Shown: positions 1 through 9,445, counted from the first letter of the stretch. The stretch: DNA of 64,000 nucleotides from Gemmatimonadales bacterium (GCA_024278175.1 JAJRTS010000061.1:80176-144175), one strand, 5' to 3'. Notes: a model not told the origin generated them from the sequence alone. Made by a program: numbers and translations.

Positions 1-1779
1 TTCATCGATTCCACGGTAATAAACGCTGTAGCCCAGACGGTCCCCGTTGGCGTCGTTGGCGTTCCAGCCCGCCATTCTCATCCTGCGCTCGTAGTCCTTC
101 TTGCCCTGGAACGGATTATCCGTGGAGCCGTTGCTTTTTTTGTCCATCAGTTGAGCTACTTCCCGCGGATATCGCTTGTTGGAGCCGCCATCGTCCAGTA
201 GTGGCGATGAGCCCGGCTTGATATACATTCCCTGGGGCATGAACCGCACCGGGCTGATCATCGGAGCGCGGTTACGCCTGAGATACGATACGGTTACCTC
301 GTTCAGCGCGGGAGTGCGCCCGGAGTTGTTGGTCTCCATCTCGACCCGCCACTGGAAATTACGACGGGCGGGTGAGACCAGCGCCTCGTCCGCGCTGCCG
401 CTTAAAGGGGGTGACCACGGGCTCCAGGTGGTGTCCGGTTTGTCGGTATTGCCGCTGCGGGTGCGGAAAATGATCCTGGTCCCCGGCGGCGTGCGTCCCA
501 GCCAGGTCAGCCGTCCCCAACTGGCGGGGATACCGGCCTGCTGAACCTGGCTGGTGAACGTGCCCTTGCGCGAGTAGCCTTGCTCCAGCGCATGAACCCG
601 GCCGGGGTTACCGGTGCAGATCAGCGTTCTGTCGCCGATTGCCAGGTAGCCCGTGGCATCGCCGCCGCCGAATCTGTTGATCAGGGTCAACTCGCCGCGG
701 TTGTCGATTTTATACAGGCTGCGCTTGTCCTTGGAGGCCACGAACAGGGCCTGACCATCGCCGGCGAGCCCCAGGGACATGATCGCATCGCCTGCCTCGC
801 GCCAGATCCGGGTGACAAACCTGTCGCGGTCGAAAAAGTAGATTTCGCTGGTTGTCTGCGGAGCGATCCGCATCGATGGCGGACGTATGACCAAGCCGCG
901 CTTGAGCTCATCGGCCTCTTTGTGCTCCTGTTGCTGATTGCCGCTCTTGTTTTTTTCGTTGGCGTCGCTGGGCTGGGAGAACATGTTCTGGCCCTGATCA
1001 CCGGCCGCCTTGATCTCGAACGCGGCCACGAACAGGTTGTTCTCCTTGTCGACCACTATCGAGCGCATGTCCTTGAGCGGGCTGTCGTAGATAATCGAAA
1101 CCCGGCCGCCGGGAGTGACTTCGTAGAGCAAAGCGCTGCCGCTGGAGCCGGCGAGCAGGTTGCCGTGGCGGTCCAGGGCGAGCGAGATGATATGTGTTTC
1201 GTCCGAGTCCAGAATGACTTTGCCCTGGTGAGGGCCGGTCACTTTGTAAACCTTACCTTTAAAGCCGGTTGCCAGATAGAGCTCGCCGCCGGGGCCGGAG
1301 AGCATCTTCCAGATATATTTTTCCTCCGGGTCGAAATAGACCTCGGCGGGCTGCTTGCCGCCGGGCAATCGGTAGATCCGTCCCTCCGGCGAGGCTCCGA
1401 CGTACAGGTCGCCGTCAGGCGTAACCGCCAGGGCCATCACTTCCGGCTCCAGCGCATCGTAGGCCAGCGAGGTATCCCCGGCGGCGTCAAGGTGCAGCAC
1501 CAGGCCATCGTGGCCCGTACCCAGGTACACTCCGCCGCGCCCGTCCGGGGCCATCGCCCAGATAAACGGCACACCGGGAGTGGGGAGTACTTTTACCTCC
1601 GGGGCCAGTGTCAGCGACTCGTTGGCCAGGATCGAAATTTCCTCGGTTTCACCGCTGAGAAAGTCCTTCCTGCTGTCGGTTTTCCAGAACCGGACCCCGT
1701 CGGCCAGGGCCGATGTCGCCACAATCGCAGACAGGATGAGGACAATAATCCGCGCAGATTTATACAAGCCGGCCTCCAT
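1..1779 (-). CDS. Secreted beta-propeller-like protein, 3' end cut by window edge
   Basis: The frame stays open for 593 codons from an ATG at 1779 to the left edge with no stop, so the C-terminus is missing. The first ~26 residues form a signal peptide (hydrophobic run IIVLILSAIVATSALA, then ADG). Residues ~70-400 carry repeated units such as VYLGTGHDGLVLHL, LYVGASPEGRIYRL and LYLATGFKGKVYKV, the pattern of NHL/SMP-30-like propeller blades. A Q/N/K-rich loop interrupts them near residues 275-300. Around residue 450 a WSPWSPPL stretch suggests a following Ig/Fn3-like beta domain. It starts 26 bases after the S55 peptidase stop on the same strand, so the two are probably co-transcribed. Substrate or ligand cannot be read from the sequence. 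Confidence 0.75.
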   Translation of the reverse strand, partial: MEAGLYKSARIIVLILSAIVATSALADGVRFWKTDSRKDFLSGETEEISILANESLTLAPEVKVLPTPGVPFIWAMAPDGRGGVYLGTGHDGLVLHLDAAGDTSLAYDALEPEVMALAVTPDGDLYVGASPEGRIYRLPGGKQPAEVYFDPEEKYIWKMLSGPGGELYLATGFKGKVYKVTGPHQGKVILDSDETHIISLALDRHGNLLAGSSGSALLYEVTPGGRVSIIYDSPLKDMRSIVVDKENNLFVAAFEIKAAGDQGQNMFSQPSDANEKNKSGNQQQEHKEADELKRGLVIRPPSMRIAPQTTSEIYFFDRDRFVTRIWREAGDAIMSLGLAGDGQALFVASKDKRSLYKIDNRGELTLINRFGGGDATGYLAIGDRTLICTGNPGRVHALEQGYSRKGTFTSQVQQAGIPASWGRLTWLGRTPPGTRIIFRTRSGNTDKPDTTWSPWSPPLSGSADEALVSPARRNFQWRVEMETNNSGRTPALNEVTVSYLRRNRAPMISPVRFMPQGMYIKPGSSPLLDDGGSNKRYPREVAQLMDKKSNGSTDNPFQGKKDYERRMRMAGWNANDANGDRLGYSVYYRGIDE

Positions 1780-1805
1780 CGTTTTTACACGTAATCGTCT
1801 GGAAT

Positions 1806-3650
1806 TCAGGGTTTCGGTTTGAGCGTAAGCTGGATTACCCGAAACCCGTTGAGTACGTAGTCAGTGGGTTTGGCGAACTCAGCCACGGTTTTGTCGTTGA
1901 GCGGCAGGGTGACGCCGGAAAACTTCCGGGACTTAAGCATCGACCACACCGATCCGGGAAGCTCGGGCATCTCTTTGCCGCCCAGGACCAATCCCCGATC
2001 CATCGTGAATGCCTTTACATATAGATAATTATTTTTGCGTGCCTTATTGATCAGTCCCACCAGCTCCTCGATATTCTTGTAGAGAAACCGTCCGGGTGAA
2101 AGCTGGAATTCCGCGCGGGTGATATAAGCTCCGGAACCGACAAGCAGGAACAGCCGGGTTTCCACGTCCGTCCGCGGGGCGACAATGGTGAAACGCTCAT
2201 GATATTCGGCTGTGACAAACGGGTCGAGAGTGACATCGACAACCACCGTGTCGCCGGGAAAAAGCTCATCGCTATCGACCTGTACCCCGGCCACACTGGC
2301 ACGCGGCAGGCCCTCGGAGACCTCAAAATTGAACTCGATGCGCCGCACGTCCGCCGGACCGTAGACGTTGCCATAGAGGTACTGCATGGTCATGATCACC
2401 TGCTGCAGGAACTCGGTTGTGGAGGCGGGGCCGGTGAACATGTTTTCGATATTCACCGGCGGAGTACCGTCTATCTCCACGGAGCCCCTTACCTTGAGCG
2501 TCTGGTCCGATACCGTGTTGCCGGCCTCGCTGAGCGAGTTTAACGCGGTGATCGCCGTCAGCACGGGCGAGAGCATCTTATGACGGATCATCTCATAGCT
2601 GAATTTTTGCCCGGGCAGGTTGGGCAGCTTAAGAGAAATCTCCATGGGTACCATTTTCGGCTGTGCGCCGATAACGCCGAAAATGCCGTTGGTATGGTCG
2701 CCCCGGATGCTGCCCATGAAATCCGTGGTATTGGAGATCTTGAACGAGCTCGACACGTTGGGCAGAACAGTTACTATCTCCGCGGCGGTCATCGGGAAAT
2801 CCACCGGACCGAATTGCAGGAACGGATGGCCGAAAGCCAGCACCCGATCCCCATCGCGATAGGTCAGCGTACCGGTCGCGGCCAGGGAAAGATCGCCGCG
2901 GACAAGCTGGGCCGCAACCGCCGAGCCCGGTTGCAACGTAGGGTCATCGGGCCTGACCGTTTTTGCTCCAGAGCTGGCTCCGCCGGAGAGCGAAACCAGT
3001 CCAAGTCTGTCGAAAAAACTGCCGTAACGCTCCAGTACAGCCGGACTGCAGCCGGAAAATGTGAGCGGAATACGCAGCCTGCTCAGCGGGGCGCCGCCGG
3101 CAGCGGAGCTGCCCGCCGCGGGTCCGGCCCGGTTATCCCCACCCAGCAGGGGATTGGGCGGAGCGCTGAAGGGATCGAAACGGGCGGGTGTGTTCCCGGC
3201 CGGGCCCGTGGCCGCCGCGCTTTGCGCGGCGGCGGCGCCCCTGGTTGCCGTCACGGTTTTTTCAATCTCCAGCATCTGCTCGATCGGCGTGATACCGCAG
3301 ATCGGGTCCTTGCTGAACTGGAACCCGTAGGCCAGGGCTCCGATCAGCTTGCCGTCGATATAGATCGGGCTGCCGCTCATCCCGGCGATCACGCCGGTGT
3401 GGCGGAGGCGTTCGCCCTGGAGTTCGGCGAGGAAAATATCTTTTTTCGGCAGGAAATTTTTCAAGGTACCGATAATCTTGACCTCGAAGCGCTCGATACT
3501 GTCGCCCTGGAACACGGAGAGGCCGTAGCCCTGCATACCGGGAGCGACCTCGGAGGCCGGCATGATCTGCTGGGAGGCATGCAAAGCCGCGGCGGCGTGG
3601 ATCAGCAGCAAAAGCGCCAATATTATAAACTTCGGCATAACTATGCTCAT
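1806..3650 (-). CDS. SpoIVB-type S55 serine peptidase family protein, secreted
   Basis: 614 residues with an N-terminal signal peptide (FIILALLLLIHAAAALHA, residues 8-25). The block HTGVIAGMSGSPIYIDG (84-100) holds the GMSGSP serine motif of MEROPS family S55, and RVLAFGHPFLQFG (269-281) holds the GHP histidine motif. In Bacillus SpoIVB, as I recall, the catalytic His precedes the Ser; here the Ser motif comes first. A low-complexity Ala/Gly/Pro stretch (136-187) separates them. The C-terminal third is beta-rich, ending in a domain of unknown role. It probably cleaves or processes an envelope protein, but no target is visible. Start: ATG at 3650; an in-frame ATG at 3638 is possible. It heads an operon with the propeller gene downstream. 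Confidence 0.85.
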   Translation of the reverse strand: MSIVMPKFIILALLLLIHAAAALHASQQIMPASEVAPGMQGYGLSVFQGDSIERFEVKIIGTLKNFLPKKDIFLAELQGERLRHTGVIAGMSGSPIYIDGKLIGALAYGFQFSKDPICGITPIEQMLEIEKTVTATRGAAAAQSAAATGPAGNTPARFDPFSAPPNPLLGGDNRAGPAAGSSAAGGAPLSRLRIPLTFSGCSPAVLERYGSFFDRLGLVSLSGGASSGAKTVRPDDPTLQPGSAVAAQLVRGDLSLAATGTLTYRDGDRVLAFGHPFLQFGPVDFPMTAAEIVTVLPNVSSSFKISNTTDFMGSIRGDHTNGIFGVIGAQPKMVPMEISLKLPNLPGQKFSYEMIRHKMLSPVLTAITALNSLSEAGNTVSDQTLKVRGSVEIDGTPPVNIENMFTGPASTTEFLQQVIMTMQYLYGNVYGPADVRRIEFNFEVSEGLPRASVAGVQVDSDELFPGDTVVVDVTLDPFVTAEYHERFTIVAPRTDVETRLFLLVGSGAYITRAEFQLSPGRFLYKNIEELVGLINKARKNNYLYVKAFTMDRGLVLGGKEMPELPGSVWSMLKSRKFSGVTLPLNDKTVAEFAKPTDYVLNGFRVIQLTLKPKP

Positions 3651-3904
3651 TTCCGTTCGGTTCCGTTAAGCGTTGATCAGTCTGAATGTAGCAAGTTAGC
3701 CGTGAGCTGGACGTCTGTCAACTGTCAACAAGGAGGGCCGTGAGATTTTTTACACACGCCAACATCTTTTGGAATGTAATGCAGTTATGATTGCGCCCAG
3801 GGACAATTCGCTTTGAATATGCTTTGTCGGCCCGGTCAGTACAGACTATAGCGGCTGAGTTCAATAACAGCCGGGAGTGCAATTGTTCACTGGTAGTTGA
3901 TTGG

Positions 3905-5815
3905 CTACCGGATGGGAAATGGCGCTTTGCGGCCAAGGAAGCGGACAACGAGTAGCAGGGCTGCGACCACTACGAGGTTGGCGATCCAGGGATTGAGCAG
4001 CCCGAGTCCGGCGGGAACGTACCCCAGCAACACGGCCACTGCCCCCACTGTCAGGCTGTAGGGCAGTTGGGTGCGCACGTGATCCACATGGTCCGAGCCG
4101 GACGACATCGAGCTCATGATCGTGGTATCGCTGATCGGGCTGCAGTGGTCGCCGAATACCGAGCCGGAGAGGATCGCCCCGACAGTGCCGAGCATGGTCA
4201 ACTCCACGGCGGCCGCGCCCAGGCCGGCGTCTAGCGGCAGGTGATAGGCCAGCGGGATTATCAGCGGCGTCAGGATCGCCATCGTGCCCCAGCTTGTACC
4301 GGTGGAGAAAGAGGTGAATGCGGCAAGCACGAAAGTAATCGCGGGCAGCATGCCCGGGCTGAGTATCCGCCTGGTGATTGTCAGCAGATAGGTGGCTGTT
4401 TCAAGCTCCGTGCAGACGATCTGGATTACCCGGGCCAGGGTCAGGATCACCATCGCCAGGATCAGCGACTTGAACCCCACCAGGAACGCGTCCATCGCCT
4501 CCCGGACGCTAAGCAGCCGCTGGATGAAAATCAGCACCAGGCTGGAAAAAACTCCGGCGAACGCGGCCCAGATCAGCACCTGGAAGGGGTCGGCGGAACC
4601 GACGATGTTATAGAGAGTGGGGTCCGCGCCGCTGGCGGCTACCGCGCTCTGGCCGCTTCTGTAAAGCCCGGTCACCAGCACCAGACTCATCACGCCAATC
4701 GGCGCCAGGGCGTTGTACCAGCGGTGCGGGGCGTGGGTGGGTGGCTCCAGGCGTTGCATCTCCTCGTCCAGCAGGGGCTGGGCGCCCGGGGCCATCAGGC
4801 GCCCCGTTGTCAATGCACGGGTTTCGGCCTTGAGCATGGGGCCGTAATCGCGGCCGCTGATGATGATTATCAGCACAAACAGCAGGCAGGCCCAGGAATA
4901 GAAGTTAAACGGCAGGGCCTTGAGGAACATCCAGTATGCGCTCTGATCCAGCCCCAGGCCGTCGATCGCGGCGCTCAGCAGGGCCAGTTCGTAGCCGATC
5001 CACGTGGAGATCAGCGCGACACTGGTCACCGGCGCGGCGGTGGAGTCCACAATGAAGCTCAGTTTTTCGCGGCTGACTTTCATCTTGTCCGTGAACGGCC
5101 GCATCGTGTTGCCGACCATCAGCGTGTTCGAGTAGTCGTCGAAAAAAATCAGCAGGCCGATTAACCATGTGCTGAACTGGCTCATCTTTCTGCTCACAGC
5201 CAGCCGGGAGAGCGCTTCTACCAGCCCCGCGGCTCCGCCGCTGCGGGTGATCAGGCCCACCATCCCGCCGAGAGTCATGCTGAAAATGATTATCCTCACA
5301 TGGTCCGGATCGGTCATCGCCCGCACAAGGTAGGTGTCGATCAGCCGGGTGATCCCGGTCCAGGGGTTCAGGCCCTGAATGATTGTCACCCCCATCCAGA
5401 TGCCGAAAAACAGCGCGGGCAGCACCTGCCTGAACGCAAGCGCCAGCAGGATCGCCAGCAGGGGAGGCAGGATAGTGAACCAACCGGGCCAGACCCGCAC
5501 CGTTTGCACCATTTTACGCCCGTCCCGGCTGAGATGGATTACGTAATTGCCGAAACCACCGAAGCCCAACGTGGCCATCCCCTGCTCGTCGATAACCGTA
5601 TCGATCACGGTTTCCCCGTCGCCGTCAACAACTTTCAGCGCCGCCCCGCTCCAGGCGCTGTCGGCACGCATCTTAAGCGGCACACCGGCGAAAACCATTT
5701 TCGGAAGCGCCAGAGAGCCGCGCCCGCCGCCGGCGATCAGGTTCCCTGGCGAGAAAACTCCCGCGCTCAGGGCGGCAAGAATCAGCAGGAATGTCAATGG
5801 TTGGAAATAACGCAT
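3905..5815 (-). CDS. NhaC-family Na+/H+ antiporter with N-terminal extracytoplasmic domain
   Basis: 636 residues. Residues ~110-636 are a polytopic membrane domain of the NhaC antiporter family, with the conserved stretch FFDDYSNTLMVGNTMRPF (224-241) followed by SFIVDSTAAPV, and a C-terminal repeat half containing TSFSTGTSWGTM and GDHCSPISDTT. The expected role is sodium (or amine/organic cation) exchange for protons at the inner membrane. Unusually, residues 1-29 look like a signal peptide and ~30-108 like a small beta-sandwich placed outside the membrane before the first transmembrane helix. Length exceeds the usual ~450-500 residues for this reason. A consensus-like promoter lies ~70 bases upstream, so it is probably transcribed alone. 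The transported ion is an inference from family only. Confidence 0.88.
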   Translation of the reverse strand: MRYFQPLTFLLILAALSAGVFSPGNLIAGGGRGSLALPKMVFAGVPLKMRADSAWSGAALKVVDGDGETVIDTVIDEQGMATLGFGGFGNYVIHLSRDGRKMVQTVRVWPGWFTILPPLLAILLALAFRQVLPALFFGIWMGVTIIQGLNPWTGITRLIDTYLVRAMTDPDHVRIIIFSMTLGGMVGLITRSGGAAGLVEALSRLAVSRKMSQFSTWLIGLLIFFDDYSNTLMVGNTMRPFTDKMKVSREKLSFIVDSTAAPVTSVALISTWIGYELALLSAAIDGLGLDQSAYWMFLKALPFNFYSWACLLFVLIIIISGRDYGPMLKAETRALTTGRLMAPGAQPLLDEEMQRLEPPTHAPHRWYNALAPIGVMSLVLVTGLYRSGQSAVAASGADPTLYNIVGSADPFQVLIWAAFAGVFSSLVLIFIQRLLSVREAMDAFLVGFKSLILAMVILTLARVIQIVCTELETATYLLTITRRILSPGMLPAITFVLAAFTSFSTGTSWGTMAILTPLIIPLAYHLPLDAGLGAAAVELTMLGTVGAILSGSVFGDHCSPISDTTIMSSMSSGSDHVDHVRTQLPYSLTVGAVAVLLGYVPAGLGLLNPWIANLVVVAALLLVVRFLGRKAPFPIR

Positions 5816-5884
5816 CAGCTGAGATGAGTGCTCAAGTTTATGATAAACGGCAAAGCGCCGCGGTCATGTTTGATCCGAGCAGTA

Positions 5885-5913
5885 AATCTACCCGGCTGAA
5901 CTCAGATTGTCAA
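5885..5913 (-). promoter_or_regulatory. Sigma-70-type promoter for the NhaC-type gene
   Basis: Read on the minus strand: a perfect -35 TTGACA (5913-5908), a 17-base spacer, and -10 TAGATT (5890-5885). It lies 69 bases before the antiporter ATG on the same strand. Confidence 0.55.
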
Positions 5914-6104
5914 AGAACTCTCTTCAGGGCCGCCCCAGCAAGACATTCAACGACCATGAAATTAATATATTTTCCCGCTGTCAGGGGCAGGTGAATTGGC
6001 CTTGGGCCGACCCTTGAGAGCTGAATTCTGCCGGCGACCGTTTTGCAGGCGCGCTGCTAAACGCGTGTTGTAAAGGGGAAAACCATATATATCGTGGCAG
6101 CTTC

Positions 6105-6133
6105 TTGACTTGAACCGCTGGATGAACAATAAT
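6105..6133 (+). promoter_or_regulatory. Sigma-70-type promoter for the 6268 gene
   Basis: TTGACT (6105-6110), 17-base spacer, AATAAT (6128-6133): each hexamer is one base from consensus. It leaves a leader of roughly 130 bases before the ATG at 6268. Confidence 0.45.
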
Positions 6134-6267
6134 AAACCAGTTGGAAAAATGCTTTCAAAGTATTAAATAATGAGGGTTTGCCGCCGAGGTCGTCTGCCGC
6201 GGCTATCTGCCCGCCGCCAGTCACGTCTTAAAATCGCCGCTGAAACGCACCGGGAGAGCCTGGCCCC

Positions 6268-7713
6268 ATGACGCAAGACAGGGAAAACAGGGAAAATAAA
6301 GAACCTGACCGGGATGATCAGGAGTTCTGGGAGCAGGAGCTTGAACCGGAGCCGGAGGAACCTGACGATGAAGCTGCCGCTTCATCCAATGCTGAACCGC
6401 AGGAAGGCTCAGGTCCCGATTCAAGCGCCGGGGATCCGGTTGACACCACGGCGGAATGGTTTGTCGATTTCGAAGTCTGGCTGGCCTCCCTGGAAGCCAA
6501 GTTCGGGCCGGAATTAGAGCAGGTGCTCACCAAGGAACTCGGACCGGACTGGGTCAACAAGCTGAATAAAAGGATGATGGACGAGAAGAATTTTCTCAAA
6601 GTTCTCGATGAGATTAAAGCACATATCGCGGGGCAGGGGCAGGATCAGGATAGTGGTGGCAGGTTTGTCAGATTGGGATCAAATGAAGACCAGATAGGCT
6701 TCGAGGCCCTGGGCCAGGGAGAGGTGATTTACGACGAGTCGATGGTTGGGCCGGTAGGGGGAAGTGGAGGTGGAGGTGGAAGCCGGCAAAAAGAACTGCC
6801 GAACTTGTCCGACTTGCGCAAGAAGGACTTCGATGCTGCCGGAGAACTGAAATCACCGCGGGAAGAGAATCTGGACAAGAGTATAATCGAGGCGGAAGTG
6901 ATCGCGCCGGATGAGAAAGTCGTGCTGATGGACCGCAACGATTTCAGTAGGTTGAGCTATTTCGCCCGCAAGGAACTCGACAGGCACAAAGGCGATCTGG
7001 AAACGCGCAAGGTGCTGGAACGCAAAAGTAAGGAGATCGAGCGGCAACCCATTGGGGTGCTTAACCGTTTGATCCTGGCTGTGGCCGTTTTGGTCACGCT
7101 TTATGCGATTTTCTGCCTGTTTGCCCTGCCGGTGGGGGAATATCGGCAGGACAAGCTGGCGGCTGCTAATCCGGCGGATTACCTGTTTCGCCCATCCACG
7201 GAAATGCGCAAGCAGGGAGAGTTATCCCGCGCGGGGGACCCTGTAACAGGGGCCGGAAGTGGTGTGGTCAGTTTCTATTTTCTCCAGCCATCGTTCAAGC
7301 GCTTGGAGCTGGATCATGTGCTTGGCGGCGAGCGGCGACGGTTCAGCCTGGATTCGTACAGCGGCAAGGAGCTTAGAATCGATAACGGTCCCTGGGGTGA
7401 CACACTGGAAGTCCGCCGTTTCTACAGCCAGAACTGGCCCACCAACCGCAGCGTCTTACTGAGAGTGCCCTACCTCAGCCTGAGCCGCAACGGCCGTGCC
7501 GTTCTACTGGCGTTTGAGCGCAGAAGCAGCGGGCTGCTGCCGGGACTGCTGGCGCTCGATATCGTTGGCGCCGACGGCAGCGGCGTGGGACTTGCCTACG
7601 CGGCGGATGACCTGCTTCATATCAAGCTGGCCGGGAAAATTGAACAGGGAAGCGCCGCCGAGGCCGATTTAACCTTGCAGTTCGTATTCCTGTTCTCGTT
7701 GCTGGAACTCTGA
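6268..7713 (+). CDS. Unknown acidic protein with one central transmembrane helix
   Basis: 481 residues; I do not recognise the family. Residues 1-60 are extremely acidic (EQELEPEPEEPDDEAA), followed by a helical segment ~68-120 and a glycine-rich linker near 165-172 (GGSGGGGGS). Residues ~190-255 are charged and helical. One transmembrane helix follows at ~263-287 (LNRLILAVAVLVTLYAIFCL), then ~190 residues of beta-rich sequence on the other side. The topology suggests a cytoplasmic acidic N-terminus and an extracytoplasmic C-terminal domain, which is an inference. There is no signal peptide. It has its own promoter upstream and a terminator at 7844-7872 downstream, so it is probably monocistronic. 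ATG at 6268 is the first start in the frame. Confidence 0.75.
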   Translation: MTQDRENRENKEPDRDDQEFWEQELEPEPEEPDDEAAASSNAEPQEGSGPDSSAGDPVDTTAEWFVDFEVWLASLEAKFGPELEQVLTKELGPDWVNKLNKRMMDEKNFLKVLDEIKAHIAGQGQDQDSGGRFVRLGSNEDQIGFEALGQGEVIYDESMVGPVGGSGGGGGSRQKELPNLSDLRKKDFDAAGELKSPREENLDKSIIEAEVIAPDEKVVLMDRNDFSRLSYFARKELDRHKGDLETRKVLERKSKEIERQPIGVLNRLILAVAVLVTLYAIFCLFALPVGEYRQDKLAAANPADYLFRPSTEMRKQGELSRAGDPVTGAGSGVVSFYFLQPSFKRLELDHVLGGERRRFSLDSYSGKELRIDNGPWGDTLEVRRFYSQNWPTNRSVLLRVPYLSLSRNGRAVLLAFERRSSGLLPGLLALDIVGADGSGVGLAYAADDLLHIKLAGKIEQGSAAEADLTLQFVFLFSLLEL

Positions 7714-7843
7714 GCGCTTATCGGCGGATAACAGTCAGTGGCAAAGCTCCGGCTGTTGAATTCATCAATTCCATCCCCATTTCATCCTTCCAGTTTGGCT
7801 TCCGGTTTGATACATTAAGCACTTGATGCGTGACGGGGTATAT

Positions 7844-7872
7844 CCCGCCCTGGCCTGCCGGGCGGTTTTTTT
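7844..7872 (+). terminator. Rho-independent terminator after the 6268 gene
   Basis: Stem CCGCCC (7845-7850) pairs with GGGCGG (7860-7865) across a 9-base loop, followed at once by seven T (7866-7872). It sits between the stop at 7713 and the next start at 7901. Confidence 0.65.
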
Positions 7873-7900
7873 CGAATTGAAGAGTGTGAGGATTGTACTG

Positions 7901-9421
7901 ATGGCGGATGGTAATTGGTTTTCGGCAGGCAAGCTGCTTGCGGGTTTGATATTGGCCATGGCTGTATTTCATGGCTCGACGGCGGCGGCCAGTCAGGACG
8001 CTCTGGCCAGTTTACGCGAGGCTCTGCGGGTAGAGAACCTGCTGGTTTTCAGCTCCGACACCGTGCTCAAGGGCCAGCCGCAGGCCGGAGCCGAAATGGT
8101 TGTGTTTGTCAACTGCAACGGCGCACTCGACAGGCCGGTTAACGGCAGCGTGGTGATTCTCAACGGGGAACTCGGACTCAGGCGCGGGGCGCGAGTGGGC
8201 GGCGATGTGTTCCTGGTACGCTCAACCGTATTCACCTCCCGTGGGGCCGAGCTGTCGGGCGAGACGATCAGTGTCTCCTCGGCCGAGGCGGTGCGGGTGG
8301 TCGGCTCCACTATCGATGGCAGAATAACCGGCGGCGGCGGCTTCCCGCTCAGGTTGAACATGGAAACCAACAGGATGGGCGGTTTCCGGGTCGAGGGCTA
8401 TGACAGGGTCGATGGGTTTTCGGTTTCCTGGGGATTCAAGATGGTGCAGCCGGACTGGGACGATTTCCCGTTCTTGAGCGCCAAGGTCATTTCGGCCACA
8501 ACGCGCCAGCAAATCGGTTTCGACACCAGGCTCGCCGTTCCGCTGTGCGGTGGCGGGAGATGGCAGGCCTGGTTCGGGGCGCGCAGCCTTACGGACACTA
8601 ACGACGACTGGCGGCTGGGTTCGCTGGAGAACGCGGTCAAAGCGTTCGTGGCCGGCTACGACCATCGCTACTATTTCCGCCGCGAGGGTTATTCGGCCGG
8701 GGTTTCGCGCAAGTTCGGCAGGCGCAGCTCCGTCTCGTTCTCCTTCCTCAACGAGCGTTACTCCAGCATGGCCAACATGTCCCCGTTTACCCTGGTGGGG
8801 GAGGAAAATTTCGAGCCTAACCTGCCGGTGGAGAGTGGACCGTTGCACTCTCTGCAACTGAACGGGATGATTGACATGCGCAACGATACCTATTTTACCC
8901 TCTCCGGCACCAGGTTCAAATTCGAGGGAGAACTGGCCGGGGGAGCCCTGGGTGGCGAACACGGGTTCGCCCGTTACGATCTCAGCCTGGAGCGCTGGGA
9001 CACTTTTGCTGTTAAGCATCATACATATTTCTGGCTCAAAGTGGCCGGGGCCGACGTGGCTCTGCCGTTCCAGCGTGGCTATACGTTGGGCAACGCCCTG
9101 CGCGGCCATGACAACTTTGCCTATTCCGGCGACAGGATGGTGTTGCTGCAAGCGGCCTACGGCTACTCGCTGCCCTCGCTGCCCATTGTCGAATACCTGT
9201 TCCTGCGCTGGCAGGCCGACCTGATCTACGAAACCGGCACTGCGTTCTACCACGACGATCCCCGGCAGAATTATTCCGACTTGAAGCAGGACGCCGGTAT
9301 CGGGTTTACCGGCGATACGATCCTGGGCCGGATGCGCCTGCACCTGTTCCAGAACCTCGACGAGTCGTTGCATTCCGGCCGCAGGCTGACCCTGACCCTT
9401 GAAATGAACCTGAACGAATAG
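7901..9421 (+). CDS. Outer-membrane beta-barrel protein with beta-helical N-terminal domain
   Basis: 506 residues from ATG 7901. This start is chosen because it puts a proper signal peptide first (KLLAGLILAMAVFHGSTAAA); an in-frame ATG at 7823 would add unlikely sequence reading through the upstream terminator. Residues ~55-140 show short repeated turns (VNGSVVILNGELGLRRGARV, GGDVFLVRSTVF) typical of a right-handed beta-helix or bactofilin-like fold. From ~165 the pattern is alternating aromatic strands ending in LTLTLEMNLNE, as in outer-membrane barrels of the surface-antigen/Omp85 C-terminal type. It may anchor or export something at the outer membrane, but no POTRA domain is seen. The metallophosphoesterase follows after 24 bases. 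Confidence 0.72.
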   Translation: MADGNWFSAGKLLAGLILAMAVFHGSTAAASQDALASLREALRVENLLVFSSDTVLKGQPQAGAEMVVFVNCNGALDRPVNGSVVILNGELGLRRGARVGGDVFLVRSTVFTSRGAELSGETISVSSAEAVRVVGSTIDGRITGGGGFPLRLNMETNRMGGFRVEGYDRVDGFSVSWGFKMVQPDWDDFPFLSAKVISATTRQQIGFDTRLAVPLCGGGRWQAWFGARSLTDTNDDWRLGSLENAVKAFVAGYDHRYYFRREGYSAGVSRKFGRRSSVSFSFLNERYSSMANMSPFTLVGEENFEPNLPVESGPLHSLQLNGMIDMRNDTYFTLSGTRFKFEGELAGGALGGEHGFARYDLSLERWDTFAVKHHTYFWLKVAGADVALPFQRGYTLGNALRGHDNFAYSGDRMVLLQAAYGYSLPSLPIVEYLFLRWQADLIYETGTAFYHDDPRQNYSDLKQDAGIGFTGDTILGRMRLHLFQNLDESLHSGRRLTLTLEMNLNE

Positions 9422-9445
9422 CAATGGAGCAATGGCGGGTAATCG

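Larger units (their letters stand above)
5816..6267. other. 452-base divergent intergenic region
   Basis: Separates the minus-strand antiporter from the plus-strand gene at 6268. Apart from one promoter for each direction (5885-5913 minus, 6105-6133 plus) I see no open frame with coding character, tRNA or clear repeat. The stretch is more AT-rich than its neighbours. Confidence 0.6.

Noticed and set aside
580..1794. 404-codon open frame on the plus strand
   Set aside because: It is the antisense of the propeller gene; the minus-strand frame has a signal peptide and regular propeller repeats, this one has none.
2580..3743. 387-codon plus-strand frame
   Set aside because: Opposite the S55 peptidase gene; Arg/Gly/Gln-rich composition typical of GC-rich antisense frames, no domain.
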